A stretch of 64,000 bases of DNA from Bacteroidia bacterium (GTDB lineage Bacteria; Bacteroidota; Bacteroidia; B-17B0; Aurantibacillaceae): NCBI GenBank assembly GCA_018000995.1, contig JAGNIU010000008.1, forward strand, positions 1 through 64,000. Direction: 5' to 3'. Every line of letters begins with the position of its first letter. The stretch's first letter is position 1. The position numbers and the translations under genes were made by a program. Below are positions 21,287 to 30,574 of the stretch, one piece after another. The notes beneath the pieces are model-generated. The model ran no database searches and was not told the origin of the DNA. It saw only the letters and a list, made by a program, of their open reading frames with translations.

Positions 21287-23443
21287 TTATTCAAATTTAG
21301 CTCGGTGATCTTCGATTCCGGCTTTATCACGTAATGCATTATACACTTCGTAATCAGAACGGCCGCCTAATGATTGCTCAAGCTGCATTTTCATTTGTTT
21401 ATAATCTGTAGCAGGAGGTCCATCATCAATAGAAGCAACTGCAACAATAAATACACCATTATCACCAACAATTGGTTTAGAAACTGATCCCGGTTTCATA
21501 GCTGCTGCTGTTCCTACTAAAGCATCTTCTCTTCCTAAAGTTCCAACATTAAATGCTGCGAAATTTAATTTTTCGCTGGTTTCAATTTTGATTCCCAGTT
21601 TAGTAGCAACGTCATCTAATTTAGTTGCGCCTGCTGCTTTAGTAGTAAACTCTTTCACAAACTCAGCTGCCTTTTTAGCCTGACGAGCTTTTACTGTTAC
21701 TTCTTCCTTCACTTCGTCTAAAGGTAATGTTCCTTTTTCTCTGATACCTGTTAAACGAGCAACCACAAACTTATCTTTAAATTCAAATACTTGTGGTGAA
21801 ACCTCGCCTTTAGCAGCTGCATAAACCCACTTCACTAAATCTTTTGCACCTTCTAATCCAGGTAAAGATTTATCGTTTTCTTTTACGTTTTCTGCTAAGC
21901 GTTTGTTTAATTTTTGTTTCTCTATTGCTTTTTCAAATAACTCACCAGTGTTATTTTGACCGCCAAAATCACTTGCAGCTTTATAGTATTCTTTTGTTGT
22001 TTCAGGACTTGGTGCAATTAATTTAAAAATTTGCGCCACTGTGTAAGCAGTATGCTTTGTTTTAGAAACTTCTAACACTTCAATAATATGAAAACCAAAT
22101 TGTGTAGGTACAATCGAAATATTTCCAACTGTTCCTTCTAAACCTGCATTGGTAAATTCTTTTACAAATCCTTTGTTCTCATCAAACCAACCGTAATCTC
22201 CGCCTTTATCAACTGAACCTAAGTCGTCAGAAATAGTTTTTACTAAAGTATCAAATGTTACTTTTTTCTCTTTAATTAAAGTCAATAAACTATCTGCAGT
22301 GCGTTTTGCAACTGGTGCAGGTACATCTTGGTTTGTTCTTGGATTTTTTAATCCAATTAAAATATGACGAACACGTGCTGAGTCAGCAATAGATTTTACT
22401 TTCTCTAATTTGTAAATTTTAAAATAAGCACCTTCGTTATAAGGACCATAAACTGTTCCAGCCGGATCTGTATAAACAGAAGAGTCACGGATAATCATTG
22501 TTTGTTTGTTTAAATCGCTGATGGTTACTTGTCCGCCTTCACTTTCCTGAGCAATATAAGATGAGTCTTCTTTTGCAGTTTTAGTTTTGAATTCGCTAGC
22601 AACACGTTGAGCATCTTTTTCCAAATCAATCATATCCTGATCGCTTGGTACCACATCAAAACTAACGTATTCAATACTGCGTGTAGTTTCGTAACTCTTA
22701 AATTCGTATTGGTGATCGTTATAATATTTTTGAATATCATCATCGTTAACTTTAACAGCCGAATCAGAAACACTTGCATAACGCTTCATCACGAAACCAA
22801 CATTCATAGTTCTGTTTTGAGCTATATAAGCTTCTTTTGCTTCTGCATTAGTAACGTATAAACCTTTTTTAATTAGTGTTGCATATTTTTCTGCTAAACG
22901 TGATTCTGCAATTCCGGTTTCAAGGTTCATCCAAAAGCGTTCTGCTTCAGGATTCATACCATTAACCCATTGTTGTAATTTTATTAAATCTAAATTTCCA
23001 TCAGGAGTTCCAACAACTTCATGAACACGACCTGTGTTTTTGTCGGTTAGCTGTTGTAATACCATTTGATGTGGGTGAACCATCATCAAATCATACAATT
23101 CATCTTCAGATACTGAAACGCCAACTTTTTTATACTCAGGCTTAACAATTTTTTCAGAGATAAACTGATTCCAAACGATATCGTTAATTTGAGAACGCAT
23201 AGCGTCATCCACATTTGCATTTGGGTTATTTTGCATAACCATATTGATTTGCTCATTTACCTTATTTGAATATTGACTGTAATCAATATTATCGCCGGCA
23301 ATTGTTCCAACAGTTGTGTTACCAGAACCAAACAGGGTACTACCCGATCCTAATAAACTTTCAAGAACAAAAATAGCTAAGGCTAAACCAACTAATCCTA
23401 CCAATAAACCGGTACGGCTACGAATACTTTCTAATACGCTCAT
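21287..23443 (-). CDS. PpiD-like membrane-anchored peptidyl-prolyl isomerase (SurA_N + parvulin)
   Basis: This 718-residue periplasmic chaperone starts with one membrane segment (GLLVGLVGLALAIFVLESLLG, about 12-32), as in PpiD. A SurA-N-like helical region follows (DDAMRSQINDIVWNQFISEKIV). The parvulin rotamase domain lies at about 355-465 (VRHILIGLKN to TQFGFHIIEVLEVSKTKHT, with DKGGDYGWFDENKGFV), and a second weaker rotamase-like section follows. PpiD-type proteins help outer-membrane and secreted proteins fold after Sec export, which suits a genome rich in T9SS substrates. A TATCTTTG element lies 22 bp upstream and a terminator follows. Confidence 0.9.
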   Translation of the reverse strand: MSVLESIRSRTGLLVGLVGLALAIFVLESLLGSGSTLFGSGNTTVGTIAGDNIDYSQYSNKVNEQINMVMQNNPNANVDDAMRSQINDIVWNQFISEKIVKPEYKKVGVSVSEDELYDLMMVHPHQMVLQQLTDKNTGRVHEVVGTPDGNLDLIKLQQWVNGMNPEAERFWMNLETGIAESRLAEKYATLIKKGLYVTNAEAKEAYIAQNRTMNVGFVMKRYASVSDSAVKVNDDDIQKYYNDHQYEFKSYETTRSIEYVSFDVVPSDQDMIDLEKDAQRVASEFKTKTAKEDSSYIAQESEGGQVTISDLNKQTMIIRDSSVYTDPAGTVYGPYNEGAYFKIYKLEKVKSIADSARVRHILIGLKNPRTNQDVPAPVAKRTADSLLTLIKEKKVTFDTLVKTISDDLGSVDKGGDYGWFDENKGFVKEFTNAGLEGTVGNISIVPTQFGFHIIEVLEVSKTKHTAYTVAQIFKLIAPSPETTKEYYKAASDFGGQNNTGELFEKAIEKQKLNKRLAENVKENDKSLPGLEGAKDLVKWVYAAAKGEVSPQVFEFKDKFVVARLTGIREKGTLPLDEVKEEVTVKARQAKKAAEFVKEFTTKAAGATKLDDVATKLGIKIETSEKLNFAAFNVGTLGREDALVGTAAAMKPGSVSKPIVGDNGVFIVAVASIDDGPPATDYKQMKMQLEQSLGGRSDYEVYNALRDKAGIEDHRAKFE

Positions 23444-23465
23444 TTTATCAATTTTTTAAGAAGTG

Positions 23466-23473
23466 CAAAGATA
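23466..23473 (-). promoter_or_regulatory. -7 element TATCTTTG upstream of the ppiD-like gene
   Basis: A minus-strand TAnnTTTG match 22 nt before the ATG at 23443. Confidence 0.5.
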
Positions 23474-23522
23474 AAAGAATTAGCGAAAAATGAGGGATTT
23501 TTAGCGAAAAACGACCAAAAAT

Positions 23523-24479
23523 CTAGTTAAAGCTACTACCCTCTGAGGTAAGGTGAAGTGCCTCGAAAGGTTTTTTACCGCGGAGGTATAAAATTTCGCC
23601 CGGTTTTAGCTCGTTTTTGGCGTTAAGATGGTTGTTTTTACATAAAACACTCAGTTTTACGCCATGAATTTGGGAAATCGTCCTTAAATTCTCGCCCTTT
23701 TGAACCACATGATAAGGTTCTTTGGCTCTATCGCGTTTTGGCTCTAAAAATAGTTTCTGACCAATTTCAATTTTATCGCCACGTTTAATGTCGTTGTATT
23801 CCAATAATTTCTCCAACTCTATATTGAATTCAGAAGCAATTTTAAAGAAGGAATCGCCTTGTTTTGTGATAATAAATTTCCCCCGGTTAAAGCGATACAC
23901 TTCTCTGATATCCAAATCAGGCATTGCTATTTCCATTCCCGGAAACTCAGGTCTTTCAATTAAAGGATGCTTATCCAATTCAAATAATTTATACTTCTCA
24001 ATAATATCAATTAAACGTTTGGCATATTTTGGATCGGTAGCATAACCCGCCTCTTTTAAACCTACGCACCACGATTTATAATCTGTTACAGGTATGTCAA
24101 ATAAAAACGCATAACGCGGACGAGTTTTTAAAAACATACTATGATCGGTATAGGATTCTAAAACTGAAATATATTTCCGGAAACATTCTTTTTCTTCTTC
24201 ATCATCTTTGGCGTACGATTCGCCACACCATTCTTTTTTACATTTAATTCCGAAATGATTATTGGCGTTTTTTGCGAGTTCACTGTTTCCGTTTGCGCTC
24301 TCGAACATAGCTTGTGCTAAAACAATACTGGCCGGAATTTTATTCAAACACATTTCCTTTACAGCATCTTCCTTAAAATTTTCGATATAATCTTTAGCAG
24401 ATAATTTTTGTGAAATTCCATTAAAATGGAAAAACCAAACTAAAATAAATAGAGAAATTGTATGGGATTTTAATTTCAC
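23523..24479 (-). CDS. Secreted glucosaminidase with LysM repeats
   Basis: This 318-residue exported peptidoglycan hydrolase has a signal peptide (to about residue 24) and a FlgJ/LytG-like glucosaminidase domain at about 27-165. The catalytic Glu lies in IVLAQAMFESANGNSELAKNANNHFGIK, and a Tyr/Gly-rich DYKSWCVGLKEAGYATDPKYA follows. Two LysM modules come after it, at about 200-245 (GKFIITKQGDSFFKIASEF) and 255-300 (YHVVQKGENLRTISQIHGV). It cleaves glycan strands and uses LysM to hold the wall. The upstream alkD-like gene ends 4 bp before it on the same strand, so the pair is probably one operon, although the functions look unrelated. Confidence 0.92.
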   Translation of the reverse strand: MKLKSHTISLFILVWFFHFNGISQKLSAKDYIENFKEDAVKEMCLNKIPASIVLAQAMFESANGNSELAKNANNHFGIKCKKEWCGESYAKDDEEEKECFRKYISVLESYTDHSMFLKTRPRYAFLFDIPVTDYKSWCVGLKEAGYATDPKYAKRLIDIIEKYKLFELDKHPLIERPEFPGMEIAMPDLDIREVYRFNRGKFIITKQGDSFFKIASEFNIELEKLLEYNDIKRGDKIEIGQKLFLEPKRDRAKEPYHVVQKGENLRTISQIHGVKLSVLCKNNHLNAKNELKPGEILYLRGKKPFEALHLTSEGSSFN

Positions 24480-24483
24480 GCGG

Positions 24484-25248
24484 TTATTTATTTTTTGCTC
24501 TATGAGCTTTACGTTTTTGTTTTAAAACCGTTTTTTCTTTTTCCGACATTTTCTCAATCGCCGCCGTAAATGCTACAGGCGAAACTTTATGAAAATTGTC
24601 AGACACAAATTTATACGTTAAATCGGGATATACGTTGTAAGATTCGCGTAAAGTCCAACCTAAACCCTTCTGAACATAATATTCTTGGGCCTGTAACTGC
24701 GTTGAAACCAGTGAAATAATGGTTTTGAACGGGAGGTGTTGATTTTTTGTTCTGCTATAATAAAGTAAGGCCACCATCGATTGTCTTCTTAACCAAGGAT
24801 TCTTATGTTTATTCCACTTTTTTAAAGTCTCTAAAAATGGTTCACTAAACTCTTCCATTTCTAAAAAACGGGTGTACAATTTTGAAAGTGTGTCTGAATG
24901 TCCCCAATTATCTACATGATTCACCCAAGGTAACATGGTTTTGTATAGTAATTCTTTATCTGCCTTCTTAAAATTATACTCTGCTAACAAAAGAGCGGCA
25001 TTCTTTACTTCAAAAATATTGCTTTTTGTAAAAGCTAAATCCATTACCTCAAACAAATTACTCTGCTCAATTTCTAAATCATACAAACGTTTGGCTAATT
25101 GTTGTTGCACAGAAGTGCCAACGCCAATCATTTTATGTTGCGTGCCCATGTAATTAGCAGCACTTTGTATTTGTTGTGCACTTAATTTAGAAGCATTGTT
25201 AATTAAGCTTTGTTGTATGTGATTTATATATTTATTATTATTACTCAT
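24484..25248 (-). CDS. DNA alkylation repair protein, AlkD-like HEAT-repeat glycosylase
   Basis: This 254-residue all-helical protein has the AlkD/AlkC HEAT-like pattern: repeated helices such as FEVKNAALLLAEYNFKKADKELLYK and KHKNPWLRRQSMVALLYYSR, and the conserved VDNWGHSDTLS segment, whose Trp and Asp correspond to the DNA-facing/catalytic residues of AlkD. AlkD removes 3- and 7-alkylpurines without base flipping. The frame could start 96 bp earlier, but that part would overlap the divergent peptidase gene, and the ATG at 25248 (MSNNNKYI) sits 12 bp after a TAAATTTG promoter element. The C-terminus is very basic. Confidence 0.85.
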   Translation of the reverse strand: MSNNNKYINHIQQSLINNASKLSAQQIQSAANYMGTQHKMIGVGTSVQQQLAKRLYDLEIEQSNLFEVMDLAFTKSNIFEVKNAALLLAEYNFKKADKELLYKTMLPWVNHVDNWGHSDTLSKLYTRFLEMEEFSEPFLETLKKWNKHKNPWLRRQSMVALLYYSRTKNQHLPFKTIISLVSTQLQAQEYYVQKGLGWTLRESYNVYPDLTYKFVSDNFHKVSPVAFTAAIEKMSEKEKTVLKQKRKAHRAKNK

Positions 25249-25260
25249 AATTACTAAGCA

Positions 25261-25268
25261 CAAATTTA
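25261..25268 (-). promoter_or_regulatory. -7 element TAAATTTG upstream of the alkD-like gene
   Basis: A minus-strand TAnnTTTG match ending 12 nt before the ATG at 25248, within the 31-bp gap to the divergent peptidase gene. Confidence 0.5.
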
Positions 25269-25279
25269 AAAAATTTACA

Positions 25280-27391
25280 ATGCGAAAACTCTTATTCTTA
25301 TTTTTAGCCGGCAGCTTAACTATTTCTGCACAAGACATCATCAACTTTTCATATCCCGTTACTAAAAAAGTAAAACAGACTGATGATTACTTTGGAAAAA
25401 AAGTAGAAGACCCCTACCGTTGGTTGGAAGATGATAATAGTGAAGAAACTAAAAATTGGGTGATTGAAGAAAATAAAGTAACGAATGCTTATTTAAGTAC
25501 AATTCCATTTCGTGATAAAATAAAAAGCCGTTTAAAAGAATTGTGGGATTATAATAAACAAACCCCTGCATTTAAAAAAGGTGACCGTTTTTTTTGGTTT
25601 CAAAATAATGGCTTACAAAATCAAAGCGTATTGTATACACAAAAAGACACCTGTTGTGATAAAGGAGAAGTTTTATTAGACCCTAACACTTTATCAAACG
25701 ACGGCACCACTTCTTTAAATTCTATTTCCATTTCAAAAAACTCTCAGCATTTAGCTTATGGCATTTCAAAAGCCGGAAGTGATTGGGTGGAGATTCACGT
25801 GATGGATATTTCTACTAAAAAAGATTTACCCGATGTGATTAAATGGGTAAAGTTTTCGGGAATTGCCTGGAAAGGAAATGGTTTTTATTATAGCCGATAC
25901 GATGAACCTAAAACCGGAAAGTTTACTGCGAAAAACGAATATCACAAAGTGTTTTTTCATGTTGTTGGAACTACACAAGATAAAGACGTTTTAGTTTACG
26001 AACACAAAGATCATCCTAATTGGAATGTAAGTGCGCAAACTACACACGACGAACGCTTTTTAATTTTATACACTAGCGAAAGTACCAGCGGAGAAATGGT
26101 AATGGTAAAAGATTTATCAAAAGGAAATAGCGAGTTCGTCCGCATAAGCGAAACTTTTCAATATGATTTTAGTGTGGTGGAAAATATTGGTTCTAATTTA
26201 TTTGTCCGCACCAATTGGCTCGCTCCAAAATATAAATTAGTAAAAATTGATATGAACAAACCTCAGGGCGATAGCTGGAAAGATGTGTTGGGAGAAAAAG
26301 CGGATTTATTAGAGAGCGTTGCCTTCTGCAATAATAAAATTTTAGGAAATTATTTAAAAGATGTGTCATCGCATTTATATTTATTTAAACTCGACGGCAC
26401 TTTTGAAAAAGAAATTCCACTGCCCGATTACTGCAAATTAAATGAATTACATGCCGAGCGTCCTTCTAAATTTTTTACCTACTCAGTTGTGCAATTCACT
26501 TCGCCCTCTAAAAATTACATTCATACTTTTCCTAAAGCGGGAAGAGACACAAGTGTGTTAACCTTTAAACCAAAAATTGATTTTAAATCGGAGGAGTACA
26601 CAACCGAACAAATTTTTTATGAAAGTAAGGATGGTACAAAAATTCCAATGTTTATCACCTATAAAAAAGGAATGGTGAAAAACGCGAACAACCCTTGCTT
26701 CCTTTATGGCTATGGTGGATTTAATATTTCGGTAACGCCGGCCTTCAGTGCAAGCAACGCGGTGTTTTTGGAAGCGGGTGGAATTTATGCTGTTGCTAAT
26801 ATGCGCGGTGGTGGAGAATATGGAGAAGATTGGCACAAAGCAGGAACTAAATGCAGAAAGCAAAATGTGTTTGATGATTTTATTTTCGCCGCAAAATGGT
26901 TAGTTGCAAATCGCTATACCAATCATGATAAATTAGCCATTCACGGACGAAGTAATGGTGGGTTATTAATTGGTGCGGTTATGACTCAAGAACCTACACT
27001 CGCTAAAGTCGCGCTTCCTACCGTTGGGGTTTTAGATATGCTGCGCTTTCACAAATTCACTATTGGTCGCGCTTGGAGTGTTGATTACGGTAACAGCGAA
27101 ACCAAAGAAGAGTTTGAATGTTTGATAAAATATTCCCCGTTACACAACGTAAAAAAAGGTGCTTATCCTGCCACCATGATTTTAACCGGCGATCACGACG
27201 ACCGAGTTGTTCCTGCGCACTCTTTTAAATTTGCAGCTACTTTACAAGAAAATACAGATGGCACAAATCCTGCTTTAATCCGTATTGATGTAAATGCCGG
27301 ACATGGCGCAGGAAAACCCACATCAAAACAAATTGATGAATTTGGTGATATGTGGAGCTTCGTTTTCTACAATCTAAATATGAACTATTAA
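25280..27391 (+). CDS. Prolyl oligopeptidase (S9A), periplasmic
   Basis: This 703-residue serine peptidase cleaves short peptides after proline. A signal peptide (LFLFLAGSLTISAQ) exports it. The propeller region begins YPVTKKVKQTDDYFGKKVED with the family phrase DPYRWLEDD at about 47-55. The catalytic domain holds the nucleophile in HGRSNGGLLIGA (Ser near 559), the Asp in TGDHDDRVVP and the His in NAGHGAGKP. The preceding NPCFLYGYGGFNIS and NMRGGGEYGEDWHKAG match the oxyanion region. It is divergent from the alkD-like gene. Length is normal for S9A. Confidence 0.95.
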   Translation: MRKLLFLFLAGSLTISAQDIINFSYPVTKKVKQTDDYFGKKVEDPYRWLEDDNSEETKNWVIEENKVTNAYLSTIPFRDKIKSRLKELWDYNKQTPAFKKGDRFFWFQNNGLQNQSVLYTQKDTCCDKGEVLLDPNTLSNDGTTSLNSISISKNSQHLAYGISKAGSDWVEIHVMDISTKKDLPDVIKWVKFSGIAWKGNGFYYSRYDEPKTGKFTAKNEYHKVFFHVVGTTQDKDVLVYEHKDHPNWNVSAQTTHDERFLILYTSESTSGEMVMVKDLSKGNSEFVRISETFQYDFSVVENIGSNLFVRTNWLAPKYKLVKIDMNKPQGDSWKDVLGEKADLLESVAFCNNKILGNYLKDVSSHLYLFKLDGTFEKEIPLPDYCKLNELHAERPSKFFTYSVVQFTSPSKNYIHTFPKAGRDTSVLTFKPKIDFKSEEYTTEQIFYESKDGTKIPMFITYKKGMVKNANNPCFLYGYGGFNISVTPAFSASNAVFLEAGGIYAVANMRGGGEYGEDWHKAGTKCRKQNVFDDFIFAAKWLVANRYTNHDKLAIHGRSNGGLLIGAVMTQEPTLAKVALPTVGVLDMLRFHKFTIGRAWSVDYGNSETKEEFECLIKYSPLHNVKKGAYPATMILTGDHDDRVVPAHSFKFAATLQENTDGTNPALIRIDVNAGHGAGKPTSKQIDEFGDMWSFVFYNLNMNY

Positions 27392-27407
27392 ACAAGACGC
27401 AATATAT

Positions 27408-27476
27408 TTCTCGCAAAGACGCAGAGACACGAAAAAACACAACGCAAAACTTTGCGCCTTAGCGTCTTTGCGAGAA
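27408..27476. repeat. Long hairpin with 15-bp perfect arms (GCAAAGACGC type)
   Basis: TTCTCGCAAAGACGC (27408-27422) pairs with its exact reverse complement at 27462-27476, with a smaller inner hairpin (GCAAAACTTTGC). It starts 16 bp past the S9A stop and may end that transcript. The arm wording resembles a repeat often seen in Bacteroidota intergenic DNA. Confidence 0.85.
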
Positions 27477-27542
27477 CCTTTGTTCAGGAGTTGCTTTTGC
27501 GGATTTTATTCTGTAATTTCATTACTCTAAAATTTTAGCCTC

Positions 27543-29894
27543 ATGAAAAAAATTGTATTCGCTTTTTTATTTTTATCGGTTTTTATTTCCAATTCGCAAA
27601 CCGAAAAATATCATAAAGTTGAAATAAGCGGACCAACAGGTTTAATTCCTCAATTATTAAAATTAGGAATTACCATCGACCATTCCGAAATAAAAGACAA
27701 TACAGTTATTACCGAAATTTCTAATGCGGAAGTAAATGTGTTAAAACAAAATGGCATTAACCATACCATATTAATTAATGATATGGCAACGTACTATGAA
27801 AACCGAATTAAAGAAGAATACAAAAACAAAACATCTTTAGCCGGTTTATGTAACGACCCAACAGTACAAAAACCATCGCGTTTTCATTTAGGAACTATGG
27901 GTGGTTATTTCACCTTAACCGAAATGCAAAATATTTTAGATAGCATGACGCTTCTCTATCCTACTTTAATTACAGCTAAGGCAGCCTTAAGTCCGCAAAC
28001 TATTCAAGGGCGTAATATTTGGTATTTAAAAATTTCAGACAATCCGAATGTAGATGAAAGTGAGCCTGAGGTTTTTTATAATGCTTTACATCACGCGCGT
28101 GAAGCAGCCTCTTTATCTCAACTAATTTTTTACATGTGGTATGTATTAGAAAACTACTCTACTAATCCGGATATAAAATTTTTAGTAGATAATACAGAAA
28201 TGTATTTTGTTCCTTGTGTAAATCCGGATGGTTACGAATACAACCGCACCACTAATCCGGGCGGTGGCGGCATGTGGCGTAAAAACAGAAGGAATAACGG
28301 CAGTACATTTGGGGTAGATTTAAACCGCAATTATGGATACCAATGGGGTTATGATAATGTAGGCTCATCACCAACATCAAGCTCCGATACTTATCGCGGA
28401 ACCGCAGCATTCTCTGAACCCGAAACACAAGCCATTCGTAATTTTTGTAATGCGCGCCAATTTCAAACAGCATTAAATGCTCACACTTATAGTAACTTAT
28501 TAATTTATCCTTGGGGATATGTTCCGAGTTTCTACACTCCTGATTCAGCCACCTTCGTTAATTGGAGTATTTTAATGTGTGAAACCAGTCGTTTTTTATA
28601 TGGCACGGGCGATCAAACTGTAAATTATGTTACCAATGGTGATAGTGATGATTGGATGTATGGCGAACAAACAACTAAACCAAAAATTTTAGCTATGACA
28701 CCTGAAGCAGGAGCAGCAAGTGATGGTTTTTGGCCGGCATCATCCCGCATTCTTGATATTTGTAAAACAACATTTAATCAGAATTTGAACTTAGCTAAAC
28801 TCGTGACCAATTTTGCTAATGTTACTGATGAACGCGATCATTTCTTTTTTAATTCAACAGGTTATATTCAATACAACATTCAACGTTTAGGTTTAACTCC
28901 TGGAAACTTTACTGTATCTGTTGTTCCTGTTGGAGTTGGAATTGCAAGTACCGGTGCAGCAAAAGTTTATACAGGCATGACATTAAATCAAACTAAACTG
29001 GATTCAATTTCTTATACATTAAGTGGTGGCTTAATAGCCGGACAAACCATTAAATATGCACTCGCTATTGATAATGGTTTTTATGTTCATCGTGATACCT
29101 TAACAAAAATTTATGGTAATACGGTTACTGTTTTAAATGATCCTTGCAACACTGTTGCTACAAACTGGAATGCAGGCGGATGGGGAAATTCAACAACAAA
29201 ATTTAAATCGGCGCCCGCAAGTATTACTGATAGTCCAACCGGTAATTACAGTAACAACCAAACAAAAACAGTAAGCTTAAAAAATAATTTAGACTTAACA
29301 GGAGCTATTTATGCTCACATGCAATACTGGACTAAATTTTCGCTAGAGAAAAATTATGATGAAGTAACTATTCAAGGAAGTACAAATGGCGGTTCAACTT
29401 GGTTTCCAATTTGCGCTAAATACGAAACAGCTCCTTCATCGTTTGGCGGAACAACCCCAATGTACGATGGCTTACAAGAATTGTTTATTAAAGAAGAAAT
29501 TAATTTAAATGGATATTTAGGTCAGCAACTAATGATAAAATTTGTGTTAAGCACAGATGGTGGCGCAGTTTTAGACGGATTTTATTTTGATGATTTTTTA
29601 GTGAGAAAAATAAATACGCTAACAACTAATGTTAGCGAAATCAATATTGAGAACAATGTGCTTATTTTTCCTAACCCAAGTAACGGACAAATAACTTTAA
29701 AGAATAGCAGCGAAACTATTTACACGGTTAAATTGTTTAACGAGTTAGGTCAGGAAGTAATAAAAACCGATAAGCTGGAAGCAAATGAAAGTGGTAAAAC
29801 ACTTCAATTAGAGCATTTACAATCGGGTATTTACTTTATAGAATTGAGCACTAGTGAGGGTAGAATCGTTAAAAAACTAGCCTTAAATAGATAG
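27543..29894 (+). CDS. Secreted M14 zinc carboxypeptidase with T9SS type A sorting domain
   Basis: This 783-residue protein has a signal peptide (FLFLSVFISNSQ), a pro-region, and an M14 domain at about 112-420. Zinc ligands are visible in ALHHAREAASLSQ (H-x-x-E type) and NAHTYSNLL; substrate-binding residues are in GVDLNRNYGYQWG, and the catalytic Glu is in MTPEAGAASDG. A beta-sandwich-like region follows. The last 80 residues form a T9SS type A domain, starting VLIFPNPSNGQITLKN and ending IVKKLALNR. The enzyme is therefore exported through the outer membrane and trims C-terminal residues from extracellular peptides. It runs in the same direction as the S9A peptidase upstream, but a long hairpin separates them. 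Confidence 0.95.
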   Translation: MKKIVFAFLFLSVFISNSQTEKYHKVEISGPTGLIPQLLKLGITIDHSEIKDNTVITEISNAEVNVLKQNGINHTILINDMATYYENRIKEEYKNKTSLAGLCNDPTVQKPSRFHLGTMGGYFTLTEMQNILDSMTLLYPTLITAKAALSPQTIQGRNIWYLKISDNPNVDESEPEVFYNALHHAREAASLSQLIFYMWYVLENYSTNPDIKFLVDNTEMYFVPCVNPDGYEYNRTTNPGGGGMWRKNRRNNGSTFGVDLNRNYGYQWGYDNVGSSPTSSSDTYRGTAAFSEPETQAIRNFCNARQFQTALNAHTYSNLLIYPWGYVPSFYTPDSATFVNWSILMCETSRFLYGTGDQTVNYVTNGDSDDWMYGEQTTKPKILAMTPEAGAASDGFWPASSRILDICKTTFNQNLNLAKLVTNFANVTDERDHFFFNSTGYIQYNIQRLGLTPGNFTVSVVPVGVGIASTGAAKVYTGMTLNQTKLDSISYTLSGGLIAGQTIKYALAIDNGFYVHRDTLTKIYGNTVTVLNDPCNTVATNWNAGGWGNSTTKFKSAPASITDSPTGNYSNNQTKTVSLKNNLDLTGAIYAHMQYWTKFSLEKNYDEVTIQGSTNGGSTWFPICAKYETAPSSFGGTTPMYDGLQELFIKEEINLNGYLGQQLMIKFVLSTDGGAVLDGFYFDDFLVRKINTLTTNVSEINIENNVLIFPNPSNGQITLKNSSETIYTVKLFNELGQEVIKTDKLEANESGKTLQLEHLQSGIYFIELSTSEGRIVKKLALNR

Positions 29895-30023
29895 AAATCA
29901 ACTTTTAGTAACTAAAATAGGTAGTTCAATCATTGAAAACTCTTAAAAATTGCAAAAACGGAGATTTTTTTTAAACTTAGCTTAATATTTGCAGTCAAAC
30001 TTTAAACTATAAATAACCACCAA

Positions 30024-30437
30024 ATGAAAAAATTACTTTTAACTATTGCCGCATTAGGAGCATTAACTTTTACAGCGGCAGCACAAAATGCCGGTAAATC
30101 TGCAACGGCTTCTCAACAACCTGCTTTAACTGCTGAACAAAAAGCAGAAAAAGAAACTACTAAAGCAACAGGCGCTTTAAGTTTAACTGATACTCAAAAA
30201 GCTACATTTAAAAAATTAGCTCTTGAACGTTTCACTGCAAATATGCCTTTAAGAGAAAAAGCAAAAGCTTCAACGGATAAAACTGAAAAACAAACTTTGC
30301 GTACTCAAATTGTTGCAAACAACGATAAGTTTTTCACTTCTGTGAATGCAATGTTAACGCCTGAACAACAAACTAAGTGGGCTGACCACAGAAAAAAAAT
30401 GCAGGAAAAACAGAAAAATGCTGAGCACCAAGACTAA
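30024..30437 (+). CDS. Small periplasmic Spy/CpxP-like protein (LTxxQ motifs)
   Basis: This 137-residue protein has a signal peptide (LLLTIAALGALTFTAAAQ) and a mature, highly charged helical part. It carries two LT-x-x-Q-like motifs, LTDTQKATFKKLALERF and LTPEQQTKW, the signature of the Spy/CpxP group and of related Bacteroidota small proteins. Spy-like proteins are periplasmic chaperones or stress sensors; that role is only suggested here by motif and length. The gene has its own strong terminator and no close operon partner. Confidence 0.75.
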   Translation: MKKLLLTIAALGALTFTAAAQNAGKSATASQQPALTAEQKAEKETTKATGALSLTDTQKATFKKLALERFTANMPLREKAKASTDKTEKQTLRTQIVANNDKFFTSVNAMLTPEQQTKWADHRKKMQEKQKNAEHQD

Positions 30438-30456
30438 TCATTTTTAAATATTATTT

Positions 30457-30490
30457 AAAACCCAGACGCTAAACCGTCTGGGTTTTTTTT
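30457..30490 (+). terminator. Strong intrinsic terminator after the Spy-like gene
   Basis: The 12-bp perfect stem AAAACCCAGACG/CGTCTGGGTTTT has a 6-nt loop and continues into a T run. Confidence 0.92.
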
Positions 30491-30500
30491 TCTCATGCCA

Positions 30501-30525
30501 CCCTTCGTGCTGAGCTTGTCGAAGA
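30501..30525 (-). repeat. Dispersed TTCGACAAGCTCA element, copy 3
   Basis: The minus strand reads TTCGACAAGCTCA at 30511-30523; CTTCG (30503-30507) can pair with CGAAG (30520-30524). It lies between the Spy-like terminator and hemW. Confidence 0.85.
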
Positions 30526-30574
30526 ATCAGGATGACTCTGGCTAAATAAGGATACTAAAAGTAAAGAAAAAACA

